Origin: Acanthochlamys bracteata
Lineage: Eukaryota > Streptophyta > Magnoliopsida > Pandanales > Velloziaceae
DNA: 64,000 nucleotides
Assembly: GCA_019914995.1 (NCBI GenBank)
Contig: CM034129.1
Span: forward strand, 11,091,725-11,155,724
Direction of reading: 5' to 3'
The notes under the pieces are model-generated. The model searched no databases, had not been told where the DNA came from, and was given only the letters and a program-made list of their open reading frames with translations. Both the position numbers and the translations under genes were made by a program. Positions 35,217 to 46,772 of this stretch are shown here, one piece after another; within the stretch, counting starts at the first letter, position 1; each line of letters begins with the position of its first letter.

Positions 35217-36556
35217 TAGGTGAGGTTTGAAATATAATCCGGGAATATCTAACGGAGAGATGTCATAGGCCAATAGAATGGACATGTGAGACCCAGGTGA
35301 TTGCCGCGTAGGATTGATTAATATATGGCTCTTGTTGCTGATGTGGAATCTTCGTTAGCTAAATGGTTGAACGACAAGTGTCGCTCATTAATTGGTTATA
35401 GGACGGACGGACGGTCTGCTCCTAATAACGGTCGTGGACTTCACTAGTACAGCCACAGACTACGTGGATTCATTAATGAATGTGTTTCTCCATAAGTAAT
35501 TGTAAGATTCTTCATTAAAATTGAAGTTTATCTTCTCAACAAAGGCATATTCCAGCATCTAGAACCATGTCAGAAACTTCAGGCTATCATGATTTCTATT
35601 GCCATTTCTAAAGTTTCATATGAAGATATGAATAAAAAGTTGTCTTTTTAACACACGAATCAAAAGCTTCTCAACATAGCCCCGATGTTCTTCCTCATCT
35701 TCATCTTCTTGTTGGTTCTAGCTAATGTCTCGATTGATTTATTATTGATTCATTCGCTGTGTTAACTACTTTAAACAAGGTAGAATAAACTTGCTTGATT
35801 GCTAAAACAAATTTGACCGCATTCGAATCCTCTACATTTCACTCATTAGAGTTTTCAAAAAATAAAACTCGTTCAAAGTTCAAACCACCCTTGCTTGGAT
35901 AATTCATAAAACCTTGCTTATCCTTCTTATGAGTAAGCTTTCCTCTAACTTACTTAGACTGCCTCTTTTCTTACGAGCAGGTAACCTACCTTCTAAACCA
36001 TGCCCCTACTAGACTTTCTTCTGAGCCAGCCTTGCATGAAATAAAACAGCAAGAGAGTTACGAATTACCTCTGTTAACGCTTACATGATTACTACATATC
36101 TAACAAACTTTGGATCTCAATCTCCTTACCCATTGATGATTCATTCAGTCATAAAAACAAAATAATCACTCATGGCCACTTTCGCAAGCACCAAAGTTTG
36201 TCATAATATTCTGTCTCTAAAAAGCACCAGCCAAGAAAAGCTTACGATCACTTCCAATCCATGTGAAATACATATGGTCTCTATTCCACTCATCCAGCAT
36301 TCCCATCACTGCCTCTCTACTAAAGACAACTTTTACTGACAACACTTACAGAACCAATAATATCCCATACAGCCGAATGACATGCACTTCTCTTTCAAGG
36401 ACGTGGACAGTGCATCAAAGGCTGCATAAATGTCAAACAGAATCTGGAGACTGCCTAAAATAACAAACATCTTTTTCTTAAATGGCATAGAGTCTCACTC
36501 AAGCTTCACTGAGAACCATGTTATAAGCCCAAGATGAAATGCCGACTAACTTGAGC
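35217..36556. other. Intergenic, no gene recognised
   Basis: LHCA4 promoter on the left and PTB 3' sequence on the right. The middle (35500-36480) shows no stable frame and no repeat ends that I can define. Confidence 0.45.
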
Positions 36557-38557
36557 TTACTGGAAATACAATGGAGGCTGACCAGCTGGTCCTGCACCAG
36601 GATGCTGACCAAATTGAGCAATTTGCTGAGATGCACGGAAAGCATCTGCTGTAGACATTGAAACTGCACCTGCTGCACCTGGGTACTGGGGAGTGGAAGA
36701 GGGCATGTATGGTTGCCCTGGGTAAGCGCTTTGGGCAGGTGGGAAAGGTGGTCTTGCTCCCTGCATAGCAGGATTCCAAGCTGGTGGTACCTGTCCCTCA
36801 GCAATTGGTGCAGCAGCAGAGGTAGCATACATGGGTGCCGCATGAGGAGCATGCCATCCAGAGGTGATGGCAGGAACTGGGGGAACTTGTGGTGCAGCTA
36901 ATACACCAGGATCTGTAACTGTGTAGTCTCGGCTCTTATCACTATATGCCTGTATTAAAATATTAAATAAATAAAGGTGTGTAAAGATCACAGCAGATCA
37001 GCACTGGCGAACATAAAACAGAAGACATAGAATACTTTCATGAACTGTGCTGAACATAATACGCAAACTCCAATATTGGCTAGGTTAGCACAATTTTTCT
37101 TTCTATCTAGTAATTGGGAACCTTCTATCTCTTATGCCTTATAATGAGGTTTGAAATTCTTTACCAATTCACTGGAATTAAATTCATTCTTTTACCTTAA
37201 CATTGAGATCAGTATGACGAGAGTATGACAGATGAAGCTTACAATAGCCACCCTCATAGATGCAATGCCCCTCCAGAGCCTCTTTCGCAACTGTTGCAGT
37301 CGTTACATCTGATGAAATTGAGCAGCAACCGTTATGCCCAATAATTGAAAACAAGAGATTTTATTACCTCACAAATACAGCTATAAACTAGCATCAAAGA
37401 TAAGATACAGTAGAGCTGTTGCAGAAAATTCCTAGTGCAATAGGTATCACATTTTAGTATCCTTCAATACATCCACTTACCAGGATACTGAACTAGAGCT
37501 TGCATCCCACCATTCTTCTCAAACATTGCAATTTTTTGGACCGTTCCAAATGCTGAGAACACCTGAGTAAACAGAAAATGCCTTCTAAGTTGTTTGTTAC
37601 AAATCAGACCATAAGCCATTTTCTATGACAAAAACTATCTTACAGTGTGAAGAACATCAACTGTCACTGCATATTGCATATTTTCGATGGATGCGAGCAG
37701 TACATTGCTCTCGGGCTCCTTCTTATTTCCATCAGGGCCTACAATTGGCTGAACAAGATAACCAGTCAGAACATGAACAGCAAAGGCACACAAAAAAAAT
37801 AAAAATAATGACAATTCAAAATACTTCTTCAAAGCCCAACCTGTAAAGCGCCATCAATAGCAGTTGAATTCACAGGAAGGAATGGGTTTGTGTAGTCCCT
37901 GCAAGACGGAACGAGGTCATTACAAAAAGCAATATAACAAGCTCCTTGTTGTTAAACAATTATACACTTCTAGAAGAACTAAGAATAATTGTAATTTATA
38001 AATGCATAATTCTCTAATGACTATGATAGATGTTTCAACAGGACTACTGAGAAAGTAAAGTTTACCATCACTCAAAGACTATCATCCGCACACAAGAATA
38101 AGGGCATTATATCACCTCAATGTTTGCAATTTTAAAATTAAAAGTTACATAAACGAGAATCTCAAAAAAGATACTCAAATTAAAAAAACAATTGCATTAT
38201 GCACCTCTAAACTAACTTCCTGTCAATAGAAGCAGCATGATAAGAATTATTTTGTATTAGAATGCTAACCTACTGCTACTCTATCAGCATAACTTCCAGA
38301 AGAAACTATTATTATGTCAATAGATTTTTACTTTTTTAAAACTAAAAAAAAGCCAAAAACTTGAACTGAGGATGCCATACCTGCTGCGATGTGATTGGAA
38401 CTTGATGTTTAGATCTGTGTGAGCAGAATACGAGATGCGCAGGTGGCATGCGTTGATGTGCTCAGGGAGTAAGTATCTGCAGAAACCAGCAACATTGTAT
38501 TAAGTCCAGGGAAGATAGAAGCAATGGGGAGAGGAGAACCAAACCAGTATGCAACAG

Positions 38558-38601
<44 letters not shown>

Positions 38602-40398
38602 AATTAAGAATCATGAAATTATTCGACAGACTTGGGGATACTTCTTCCATCCAGTGCATTTCTCGCTTCTGCAGCAGTAGCTGCATCAGAGTATTGAATC
38701 AAAGCCTGCCAAGATCCAATAGTTACCAGTCTGAGTTGCATTACATCTTTAACTTGAGCTTGAAAGAAGTTCAAGAAAGAATCTTATCAACCTGAAAACC
38801 GGCAGCCTTTTCAAAAGTAGCTATTTTCTGAACAGTACCAAAAGCTGAGAATACCTGACAGAAGAAAGAGAGAACGTTTTAGAAGAAATTAAGTAAAAGA
38901 AAAAATCAGCAATAATTGTTAAACCAGAGAATATGCCTTAAACACTTAATCATAATCGCATTCTAAGCATGGAGTAGCTCATACGTTGCAAATTACACTA
39001 CGAGACATGGAGTCACCATCTCTAACAGAATAGATTAGGTGAATGAAAGTCAAACTTCGACAGTTGAATCAATCAACTGATGAAGAACTTATTCACAAAA
39101 CTGGGTATAAGCTACCATTATATAAACTTCCAAAAAATCACAAACACATTCAAGTATGTTACTAACGTTACTTTACTAGTAGAAGTAAGATATCTAAATA
39201 GCAATGACAAGCCTAAAGATAGGAAGTTGAACCTCATAGCTGCTTCATTACACAAGTCGACTGTGTCCTACATGTTGATTAGTCATGATAGTGATGAACT
39301 GTCAGAAAGTATCAATCATTCAGGATTAAAATTATAGGCTTAAAGTTGAAGAGTGAAAAGAAGGAAAGTTATAGCAAAATACACCATCTCTTCCAATGCA
39401 GAAGGCTGAAAATGAGAATATCTCCGTGTAAACATGGACCTGCTGACCCATTCAGAGTATGGTTATTAAATGTCAAACTGAGAAACCCAAACTTTCCGTA
39501 ACAAAATTGGATACCCTTATCCTTAATCCTTAAAAGCTAAACAAGGATACATAAGCAAAATACTCCAGACATGAAGGGACAAAATAAGCAAACTGCATCA
39601 AGTTAACCGATTAAGAGACTAGGACTTTCCAAATTGAGAGGACAAAATAAAGAAAAGATTACTCACCAAATGGATAACATCAATGCTGACATCATTGGCC
39701 TCAACACCTTCCATGGTCACAAGCAAGACATTACCAGCAACGTCTCCTGCAATCTTGTTATTAACTATCTCTTGCCTATTTGAGTACTGGATGTACACAG
39801 TCTTCCCACGAACTTGTGCAGGCTCAGAAGAAGAAGCATAGTAAGAAACCATTGAAATAGCCTGATTAAGGTCCACCTAAAAAATAAACCATTCCATTTA
39901 TTCAGTAAATGTAAATGTTCACCATGATCCACATGAACTATAATAACATTGCATCTTTTAGTACTTCTTTCCAAAGAACTCATCTTAAATTGTATTACCT
40001 GACTGGTAAATTCACACTTAGTTCCCAAAAATTACATATAATTCATCAAGGTTGGGTACGAACTACTATTAAGATCGAATTAACAACCACATGGAAAAGG
40101 GAGAATCAGGTAAATGTTCAAACCAAATTAAAACTCCAACTTTATATCAACAGTAACAAGATGTTAGTTTGACGATAAGGGAGGAATTGGAATAAGTAGA
40201 AGATCTTACGAATTCGACGAAAGCTTGGTTGCGATTAGCGCCGACGTTGCATTTGGTGTTGACGACCTTGCCGAAGGGTTTGCAGAGTTCGATAAGCTCC
40301 TCTTCGCTACACTCCCATGGAAGGTTCCGGAGATGGAGAACCTTCGACGGCGTCTGCGTGTACCGAAACTGCTGCTGCCCTCCCGACGATGACATCAT
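36557..40398 (-). CDS. PTB3: Polypyrimidine tract-binding protein homologue 3 type
   Basis: An RNA-binding splicing regulator with RRM domains. Ten exons on the minus strand: 40398-40210, 39876-39667, 38854-38792, 38705-38632, 38476-38381, 37898-37841, 37748-37644, 37562-37481, 37308-37196 and 36949-36557. Phases agree and give 460 residues. RRM1 (about 18-100) starts TPSKVLHLRNLPWECSEEEL and ends QVRGKTVYIQYSNRQE. RRM2 (about 110-215) and RRM3 (about 245-350, ESNVLLASIENMQYAVTVDV) follow, with the paralogous FSAFGTVQKIA helix in both. The C-terminal tail (330-460) is Pro/Ala/Gln-rich. The order and short exons are those of Arabidopsis PTB3. Intron 4 has a weak GTCTGT donor and a GA repeat. 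The next ATG is 3 bases on. In Arabidopsis PTB genes are known for alternative splicing; not visible here. Confidence 0.94.
38562..38599. repeat. (GA)n microsatellite in PTB intron 4
   Basis: A run of about 19 GA units on the plus strand, so CT on the gene strand. It lies within intron 4 (38477-38631), between its weak donor and acceptor, and forms a pyrimidine tract in the transcript, the type of sequence PTB proteins bind. Confidence 0.9.
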
Positions 40399-40664
40399 CT
40401 CTCCTCCTTCGATGGATCGATCGATCAACAACAGCAAATCTAAAAAATTCAATAAATCAAGGAACAAACCCTAGAGAAGAGAGAGAGAGAGAGATGAAAC
40501 ACCGCAAGGGCTCTGCGCATCTATCTATCCATCGATCAACAAATAAAAGTTTCATCCTCTTATTTTTTTTGATAAAAAATTTCACCTTTAGATATTTGTC
40601 AAATAAGACCTATTACAGAACTATTTGCATTTTTATGTCCTTACAATAATTTTAGCAATTTTAG
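40399..40664. other. PTB promoter and leader
   Basis: The region upstream of the PTB start contains a GA-rich leader (40475-40497 on the plus strand). The right end borders the duplicated pseudogene block. Confidence 0.4.
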
Positions 40665-41212
40665 CTTTTTTTAGTTCTTCCTTGTTCTTCGTGCTCTGAA
40701 TACTTGCTGCATTAATGTGAACGTGATTGATAAATCAGATGAGAATTCGAATCCCTGGAAGATTTAAAGCTACAAAGAAAAGATTGCTCCTTTTTTATTC
40801 TTTTTATTCTCCATCTTCGGAAAAAATTCAACATCAAGCAAGTGATCACAAGTAATTCAACTGCAAATTCTCTGGGCATTGGGAAATCTATCTAGGAGAT
40901 TATTTATGGGTACACAGATGCTAGTAAATTAGATAATGATCTATCTAGGAGTCGAGGTGTTGCCATTACTTCGGATGGTTACCATTCTTTACTTGATCTT
41001 TCACTTAGAATGGACAATGCGCAGATTGCTTGCAAGGTGTATATAGATATGATAGGGCACCTTGGGTCGGTCTCATTACAGAAATTTGCCTCGTAGATTA
41101 TTATGCCATTGAAGAACTAAGTAAATCTACTTAGAAAAGTAAAGGATTTATGGCATCAAAACTCAGTCCCTGTGTATTTACCGGTACTTTTGAGATTTGT
41201 CTCCGCAAGAGG
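40665..41212 (+). pseudogene. Truncated inverted copy of the P-class PPR gene 5' end
   Basis: Closely resembles the 5' flank and early coding region of the PPR gene at 43032-46772, but on the opposite strand. The flank (GCTGCATTAATGTGAACGTG), the start (AGAATTCGAATCCCTGGAAG) and a later part matching parental residues about 190-290 (CCTGTGTATTTACCGGTA region) are present, with the stretch between deleted and several frame losses. It stops sharply at about 41212, where the P450 copy begins. Clearly non-functional. Confidence 0.85.
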
Positions 41213-41960
41213 TACCAAATTCCTGACTATTATAGGTGCACAACCTCAACCAAAAGCGTCAACTAAGTGAACTGCATGTATCATTTTCATTTCCTATCAG
41301 CTATAAAAGGCAAAACTGTTAGCCTGAACAGAAGAGAGGACACTAAGTACCTGCACATCTACTGCAACGTTTTGCTGAGATGCATGCTATAACATAGAGG
41401 AAAGTGTAAGGGAATAATATCTGAAAACTACAGTATTAAAACCCCTGAGATTCTTGGAAGCAAATTCAAAGCTGCCTGTCTTCCTCTGCTTCCTCCACAT
41501 ATCCCCATCCGCATTAAAGATTCCATCTCCAAGCAACACATCCATGTAAGATCTATATACCTCTCCCTTTAATTTTATAGAACATAGATAAGCAAACAAC
41601 AACTACAACAGAAAAGTAGATCTTTGAAAGAAGCGTAATTTACCTTCGGATATTTGGAGAAGTTGGTCTTTAGGACATGCTCCACATTTGCCGGGTCTGC
41701 AATGTAAGTGTAAGTCGTGAAGGGCAGGGGCACAGTGATGGTTTTACACTAGGACAAGTACTCAGCCAGCCAGTCATGCATTCTGTTATATAGTTCTTCA
41801 GCAGCTCGATAGTTGCACCCAGGATGGGCCACGTCTTGGGGCCTATCTTACTCTTTTGATTCCATCTATGAATCAGTATCCATGAAAAGAGTGCTAGGGA
41901 GAGTGTGAACCATTTGTAAGAGTCCAATGTTTCTGCAGATAACAAAGGAACTTTATGAAC
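41213..41960 (-). pseudogene. Partial CYP704B copy (exons 1 and 2 only)
   Basis: A second copy of the 5' end of the P450 gene at 50708-53394, in the same orientation. Exon 2 (about 41390-41590, GEVYRSYMDVLLGDGIFNAD) and exon 1 (about 41643-41945, SAETLDSYKWFTLSLALFSW) remain, but exon 1 has a frameshift after GATIELLKNY and lost its first codons. Exon 3 is missing: the sequence joins the intron after parental exon 2 to a piece normally beyond exon 3 (ACCAAATTCCTGAC at 41214 equals parental 52194). Exons 4-6 are absent. Pseudogene. Confidence 0.88.
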
Positions 41961-42589
41961 TTATAAGGCTTCTGATGCACTGCAGTTGCAATGTGGGTGA
42001 GAGGTAGGGGGGTATAATATCATTCTTTTGGTGCTTCAGATCTAACTAATTGGACGGGATTTTCCTCAACACTTGTGAGCATGCGCTAACTCCATAAAAT
42101 TCAGTATCTCAAATCATGATTCCAGAAGAACCAGGTTTGCTTAGAAAGGAATCCATCTATTTTAAGCTGAAAAAGTTCAAGAATCTATATTACAAGCATA
42201 TATTTTTTAAATATTTTTTTGACACACTTTCATGAGCAGACTTGTAATAACTTAAGCCACTAGCAGTTTCAAATTACCTAGTTAGCAGTTAAGGCAGCAG
42301 ATAACAGGGTTACTAAAGCAAAATGAATTTAAACACACAAAACAAAATTATGCAAGTAGAATAGCTCTAACTCTTGGTTAGCATTTACTTCAGAACCAAT
42401 CATCTCGACAACATATCATCTTATCCAACAACCAAAAGCCTAAGGTACAAGTCTTATGGAAATCAATTTAACTTTCCAGAAATGAAAGAATAGAATGGAA
42501 CTACGATGTCAAGGAAGCCTTAACCTTTATGCAAGTAGAGCATGTCCTAGTTAGTTGATTGGTGAAACTTTGCGCAAATGAGAGGAACC

Positions 42590-42950
42590 AAAAGTTTTCT
42601 GCGGGCTGCTAGCAGATTCTCAAATAGAGCTCTCTTGGCTTGTGTCTTCATCAGCTTCTCATAAACTCCTCTTTCCCAACCTCAGAGCCTTCTCCATCTC
42701 TGCTGCCGCATTTCCTCCCATCACAGCTGCTCTAGGACTGCCATTCCTTTTAAGCCTCTGCAACAGCACTCCTCTCACCGACTCTGACACACGCTCGACC
42801 ACTGTGCCATTTCTGCTGGCAGCTTATTCTGCCATCTCTTCATCAAATTTTCTGAATGTTAAGCTGCAGTAGGCAGCCTGGAAATAGGATCTGAGAAACC
42901 CTTTCTTCTTTTGTTTCTTGGGGAAATCTTCTTATTTTGTCCTACAATCT
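42590..42950 (-). pseudogene. Partial TPR-SET gene copy (3' end only)
   Basis: Matches the last part of the coding region at 54045-54440 in the same orientation, with small deletions, insertions and frame breaks. Together with 41961-42589, which matches the spacer between CYP704B and the TPR-SET gene, it shows this block was copied as one piece from about 52190-54430. It ends about 80 bases before the PPR stop codon at 43032. Confidence 0.85.
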
Positions 42951-43031
42951 GTGCTGCCTTGTCAATTGCAGTAAGCCTTTCCAAATGGTAAGTGGAGGAC
43001 AAAGAATTGGAGAAAAGCAAGACATAATGGA

Positions 43032-46000
43032 TCAAGATGGTCCTGACGTACTATTGCGACCTAAAACACTTTTGGCTTTGGAGTTCTTCAACCCCACATC
43101 TTTTTCAGACAGAAGAAGAGACAGAAACCCCTTCTTATCATCCTGTTTCTTACTGACAGAACTGCTTAAATTGCTTATAAGTGACCAGTGATAGGAAAAA
43201 TCAGGGGAATAACCATGTTTCTGCATTTCGCTTAAAACTTCTGCTGCCCTCCCCAAGTTATCTTCTTCATAGTATATATCTAGAACTAGCTTATACATTC
43301 TGTATGTAGGTACACCACCAAATGAAACCATCTCTGTCAAAATTTCTTTTGCAGTGTCTGTTTCTCCACTAGTACAAAGACCTTGGATTAGAACATCAGA
43401 GGCATCTGAACTTGGCTGGAGATCCTTTTCCTGCATCTCAATGTAAAGACTAAGAGCTAGATGCAGTTCCTTGCAAAAGCAAAGCCTGCAAATAAGAGCA
43501 TTATAACTGCTTTCACTTGGAATGTTTCGCATCTTCAACATTATATTCAGCAGATCAACTGCCTTCTTGACTCTCCCATGCATGCAGAGATGTTTGATGA
43601 GAATGTCATAATTGATGTTCTTGGGAACCAAGTCATTTTCTTCCATTTGATCAAGAAACAGCTCTGCTTCAGAAAACCTACTATGTGAAACAAGGCCATC
43701 AACCAATGCAGTTTGGATAGTTGTGCTGTGCACCCAGCGATTGCGTTGCATCAATATACTTAGCTGCAGAGCCTCATCAAGCATGCCGTGGCTACACAAG
43801 TACCGTATGACAATCCTTATGCTCCGGTTACTAGGCCTGAGGCCTTTTGAGATGGTGGTATATAGAATATCAACTGCACCATAGATGTTTTCCTGCTTAT
43901 AATAGCCATAAATCAAAACATTATACGTGTACTCATCTAGCACCAAACCCGTGTCTTTGATTTCAGTTAATAGAGCCCCAACCAGAAAAATATTCTCAGT
44001 CTTGACAAGATGAAATATGAGAATATTATATAGGGCTAAAGAAGTTGAGTTGATACTTTTGCCCAGTAGTATGTGAAGGTTCATAGCATGCTTCCCTTTA
44101 TTTTGCATACACATTTCTTGTACAAGACTTCTAAAACTGCTAAAAGAAAACTGAGTGTTTCTCCTTAACATGAAAGAAAGCAGCTCCAGGGACCTCTCAA
44201 GATTTTTCAGTTGACAATATCCTTGAACCAATGCATTCAAATTCTTACTGATAGGGAAGATCCTACAAGCAAGCATTTCTTGCAATTGATTAGCAGCTTC
44301 CTTGAGTTTAATATTCTTACATAACTCGAAAATAAGAACATCATAGGCAAATGCAATGTCTTCAGGTCTATTACTTATAAATGATGCCTTCAAATCCATA
44401 GCTTTTTCCAACTTGTCTTGCTGAACTAGGGGAGGTACTAAGACTTGATATGCATCAGCAGATGTGCACATCTCCTTCTCAAGAAGCATATCAATTATCC
44501 CATGTGCTTCACAGAATTTTTGATCCTTTAAAAATCCAATAACAAGGTTTAAGTAGGTCATGTTATCTACCACTATATTCCTAACAAGAAGCTCCTCAAC
44601 TAATAAGCACCCAGCATTACCAAAACCTTGAAGACAAAATTCTTTTGTGAGAGCTCTACACACTGGAGCAACCAAATTGGGGAATTTCTTAATTATAACA
44701 TCATAAAGGCTTAACGCTTCATAGACCAATCCAAGACTGCACAAATAAGTGACACAAATGTTGATGTGTCTACATCCTGTTAACCAAGTGCAACTTGATG
44801 CTAACTCCAAACAACTCTGAAGTCTACTAATGTTCCTTTCTTCACAAAGTCCCATGATTAGACTACAATAAGTTTCAGCTTGGATCTCCAAACCCCTCAG
44901 TGATAATCCATCCAAAATACGTATTCCCCTCTTTGTCATACTATTTTCACTTAAGGTTCTGACAAGCATATTGGCAGTTTCATAATCAAGTTGATGCAAG
45001 ATGTCCGTCTCCTCGTCAAAAATTTTGAGATCTTCCCTTATGAGAGCAGGTGACGAACAAAGACATTTTATCAATTTAGAGGATGTTGACAGAGACAAAG
45101 TGTTACTCCATTGCATATTTTCACTGTTCAATTTGAGAGCAGTCTTCACATCACCTTCAAGGCAGGCAGTTGTTATAGCAGGCTCAAAACTAGGGACCAT
45201 TTTCTTATCAATAATCTCTGACAGTCTCTTCTCATACTCCTCAAGATCAGTTTCCAGGTAGAGCCCATTCCCAAGAGAATCGAAAAATTCAGCTCTCGGG
45301 AATCCAAAATCATTATCCCTTTTTAATTTTACCTCCAAATCATCAAGGCCTAAGATTGAAATTGCTTTGGCAAAAGCATCATCTGTTGTTGAAGTATTAA
45401 TCAAGCCACAATTTATCATATCACTAAGGACTATCTTCACTTCATCAAGCTTCCTATATTTACAAAATCCAGCTAGCAAAATTTCATATGTTGACAAATT
45501 TGCTCGTATTTCCTTCTCAACCATGTCATCGAAAACGTTTCTTGCATGATTATGCATACTTTGGTTAAAAACTCCACAGAGAAGTGCATTGTAAGCATGC
45601 ACTTCTGGTTTTATTCCTCTTGATAAAGTCTCAGACAAGAAAATGAAGGCATCCCTAAGACGTCCTTCTCTGCAGCTCTGGCTAATTAAGATTCCAAATG
45701 TTCTGGCGTCCAGATTGAAACCTAATGCCTCTATTTTCTGCAATGACAACCAAGCTTCTTGAGCGCCAAATTTCCTACACAAGGTGGAGAGAAATCTATT
45801 GCAAACTCTAGCTTCAGGGACATGTTCCCATTGTGTCAAAAATTTAATCACACCGTCATAATCTCTCTTGCAGAGACAAGCCTCAACAATACCAGTAAGT
45901 ACGGAGGGACTAGGTTTGATGCCTAAATCCTTTACTTTTCTAAGTAGATTTATGGCCTCAACAATCCTTCCACTCTCCGTTAGTTCTCCAACGACATAAT

Positions 46001-46772
46001 CAAGGAAACGAACTTCAATACATGAAACCGGCCCAAGTTGCTCTATCATATCTACAAACACCTTACAGGCAATGTGTGGATTGTCCATTCTAAGTAACAG
46101 ATCAAGTAAAGAATGGTAACAATCTGAAGTAATGGCAATACCTCGACTCCTAGCTAGATCATACAAACCAATTGCATTATCTAATTTACAAGCCTCAGCG
46201 TACTCATGAATAATCTTACTGTAAGTATCACTATCAACTAGTATTGCCTCTGCTGAAAGAAGCAAAGATTCCGCTTTTCCAAGAATTCTAGCTTCTATGA
46301 GCATCGTCATCATGAGTTGGTAAGATTTAGGAAGATGGTGAAAGTCCTGACTTTGATCGCCGGCCCACTGGAACAGCTTCCACAAGAAATCAACTTTACT
46401 TGAATTTTGTCGTCCGGCGCTGAATTCAAGCAATATTTCGAGGAAATTTTGCGGGCTGAGAACGGAATGACGCCAATACCGGCGGCAAGTCTCCGGCGAC
46501 AAGTGTATGCCAACATTTAGAAGAGTTTTGAGTGAAGAATTCTTACCCAAGTTGGAAACTTTATCTCCTCTCGAGATGCAAAACAAGCGATTAATGACAG
46601 ATTTCCCAATGCCCAGATAATTTGCAGACGAGTTACTTTGATCAGCTTCTTGATGTTGAATTGTTTCCGAAGATGGAGATGAGATTGTTGAATAAGAAGA
46701 ATAAAAAAGGAGCAATCTTTTCTTTGTTGCTTCAATAAATCTTCCAGGGATTCGAATTCTCATCAGATTCAT
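43032..46772 (-). CDS. Long P-class pentatricopeptide repeat protein (At5g15280 type)
   Basis: An intronless protein of 1246 residues made of tandem 35-residue PPR units from about residue 150 to the end, with no E or DYW domain: a P-class protein. Such proteins bind single-stranded RNA in mitochondria or plastids and affect stability, splicing or translation. The N-terminus (MNLMRIRIPGRFIEATKKRL) is basic and amphipathic, a good mitochondrial presequence. Length and layout resemble Arabidopsis At5g15280 (about 1230 residues). Typical repeats are TYNVLIYGYYKQENIYGAVD and NYDILIKHLCMHGRVKKAVD. No stop or frameshift seen in the whole length, so it looks active. A broken inverted copy of its 5' end lies at 40665-41212. 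It is followed by the At5g15300-like gene. Confidence 0.93.
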   Translation of the reverse strand: MNLMRIRIPGRFIEATKKRLLLFYSSYSTISSPSSETIQHQEADQSNSSANYLGIGKSVINRLFCISRGDKVSNLGKNSSLKTLLNVGIHLSPETCRRYWRHSVLSPQNFLEILLEFSAGRQNSSKVDFLWKLFQWAGDQSQDFHHLPKSYQLMMTMLIEARILGKAESLLLSAEAILVDSDTYSKIIHEYAEACKLDNAIGLYDLARSRGIAITSDCYHSLLDLLLRMDNPHIACKVFVDMIEQLGPVSCIEVRFLDYVVGELTESGRIVEAINLLRKVKDLGIKPSPSVLTGIVEACLCKRDYDGVIKFLTQWEHVPEARVCNRFLSTLCRKFGAQEAWLSLQKIEALGFNLDARTFGILISQSCREGRLRDAFIFLSETLSRGIKPEVHAYNALLCGVFNQSMHNHARNVFDDMVEKEIRANLSTYEILLAGFCKYRKLDEVKIVLSDMINCGLINTSTTDDAFAKAISILGLDDLEVKLKRDNDFGFPRAEFFDSLGNGLYLETDLEEYEKRLSEIIDKKMVPSFEPAITTACLEGDVKTALKLNSENMQWSNTLSLSTSSKLIKCLCSSPALIREDLKIFDEETDILHQLDYETANMLVRTLSENSMTKRGIRILDGLSLRGLEIQAETYCSLIMGLCEERNISRLQSCLELASSCTWLTGCRHINICVTYLCSLGLVYEALSLYDVIIKKFPNLVAPVCRALTKEFCLQGFGNAGCLLVEELLVRNIVVDNMTYLNLVIGFLKDQKFCEAHGIIDMLLEKEMCTSADAYQVLVPPLVQQDKLEKAMDLKASFISNRPEDIAFAYDVLIFELCKNIKLKEAANQLQEMLACRIFPISKNLNALVQGYCQLKNLERSLELLSFMLRRNTQFSFSSFRSLVQEMCMQNKGKHAMNLHILLGKSINSTSLALYNILIFHLVKTENIFLVGALLTEIKDTGLVLDEYTYNVLIYGYYKQENIYGAVDILYTTISKGLRPSNRSIRIVIRYLCSHGMLDEALQLSILMQRNRWVHSTTIQTALVDGLVSHSRFSEAELFLDQMEENDLVPKNINYDILIKHLCMHGRVKKAVDLLNIMLKMRNIPSESSYNALICRLCFCKELHLALSLYIEMQEKDLQPSSDASDVLIQGLCTSGETDTAKEILTEMVSFGGVPTYRMYKLVLDIYYEEDNLGRAAEVLSEMQKHGYSPDFSYHWSLISNLSSSVSKKQDDKKGFLSLLLSEKDVGLKNSKAKSVLGRNSTSGPS

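Noticed and set aside
35500-36480. Possible degraded transposable element between LHCA4 and PTB
   Set aside because: No terminal repeats, target duplication or recognisable domain could be found.
38562-38599. GA repeat considered as part of a repeat array such as CRISPR
   Set aside because: A simple dinucleotide microsatellite in a plant intron, with no spacers.
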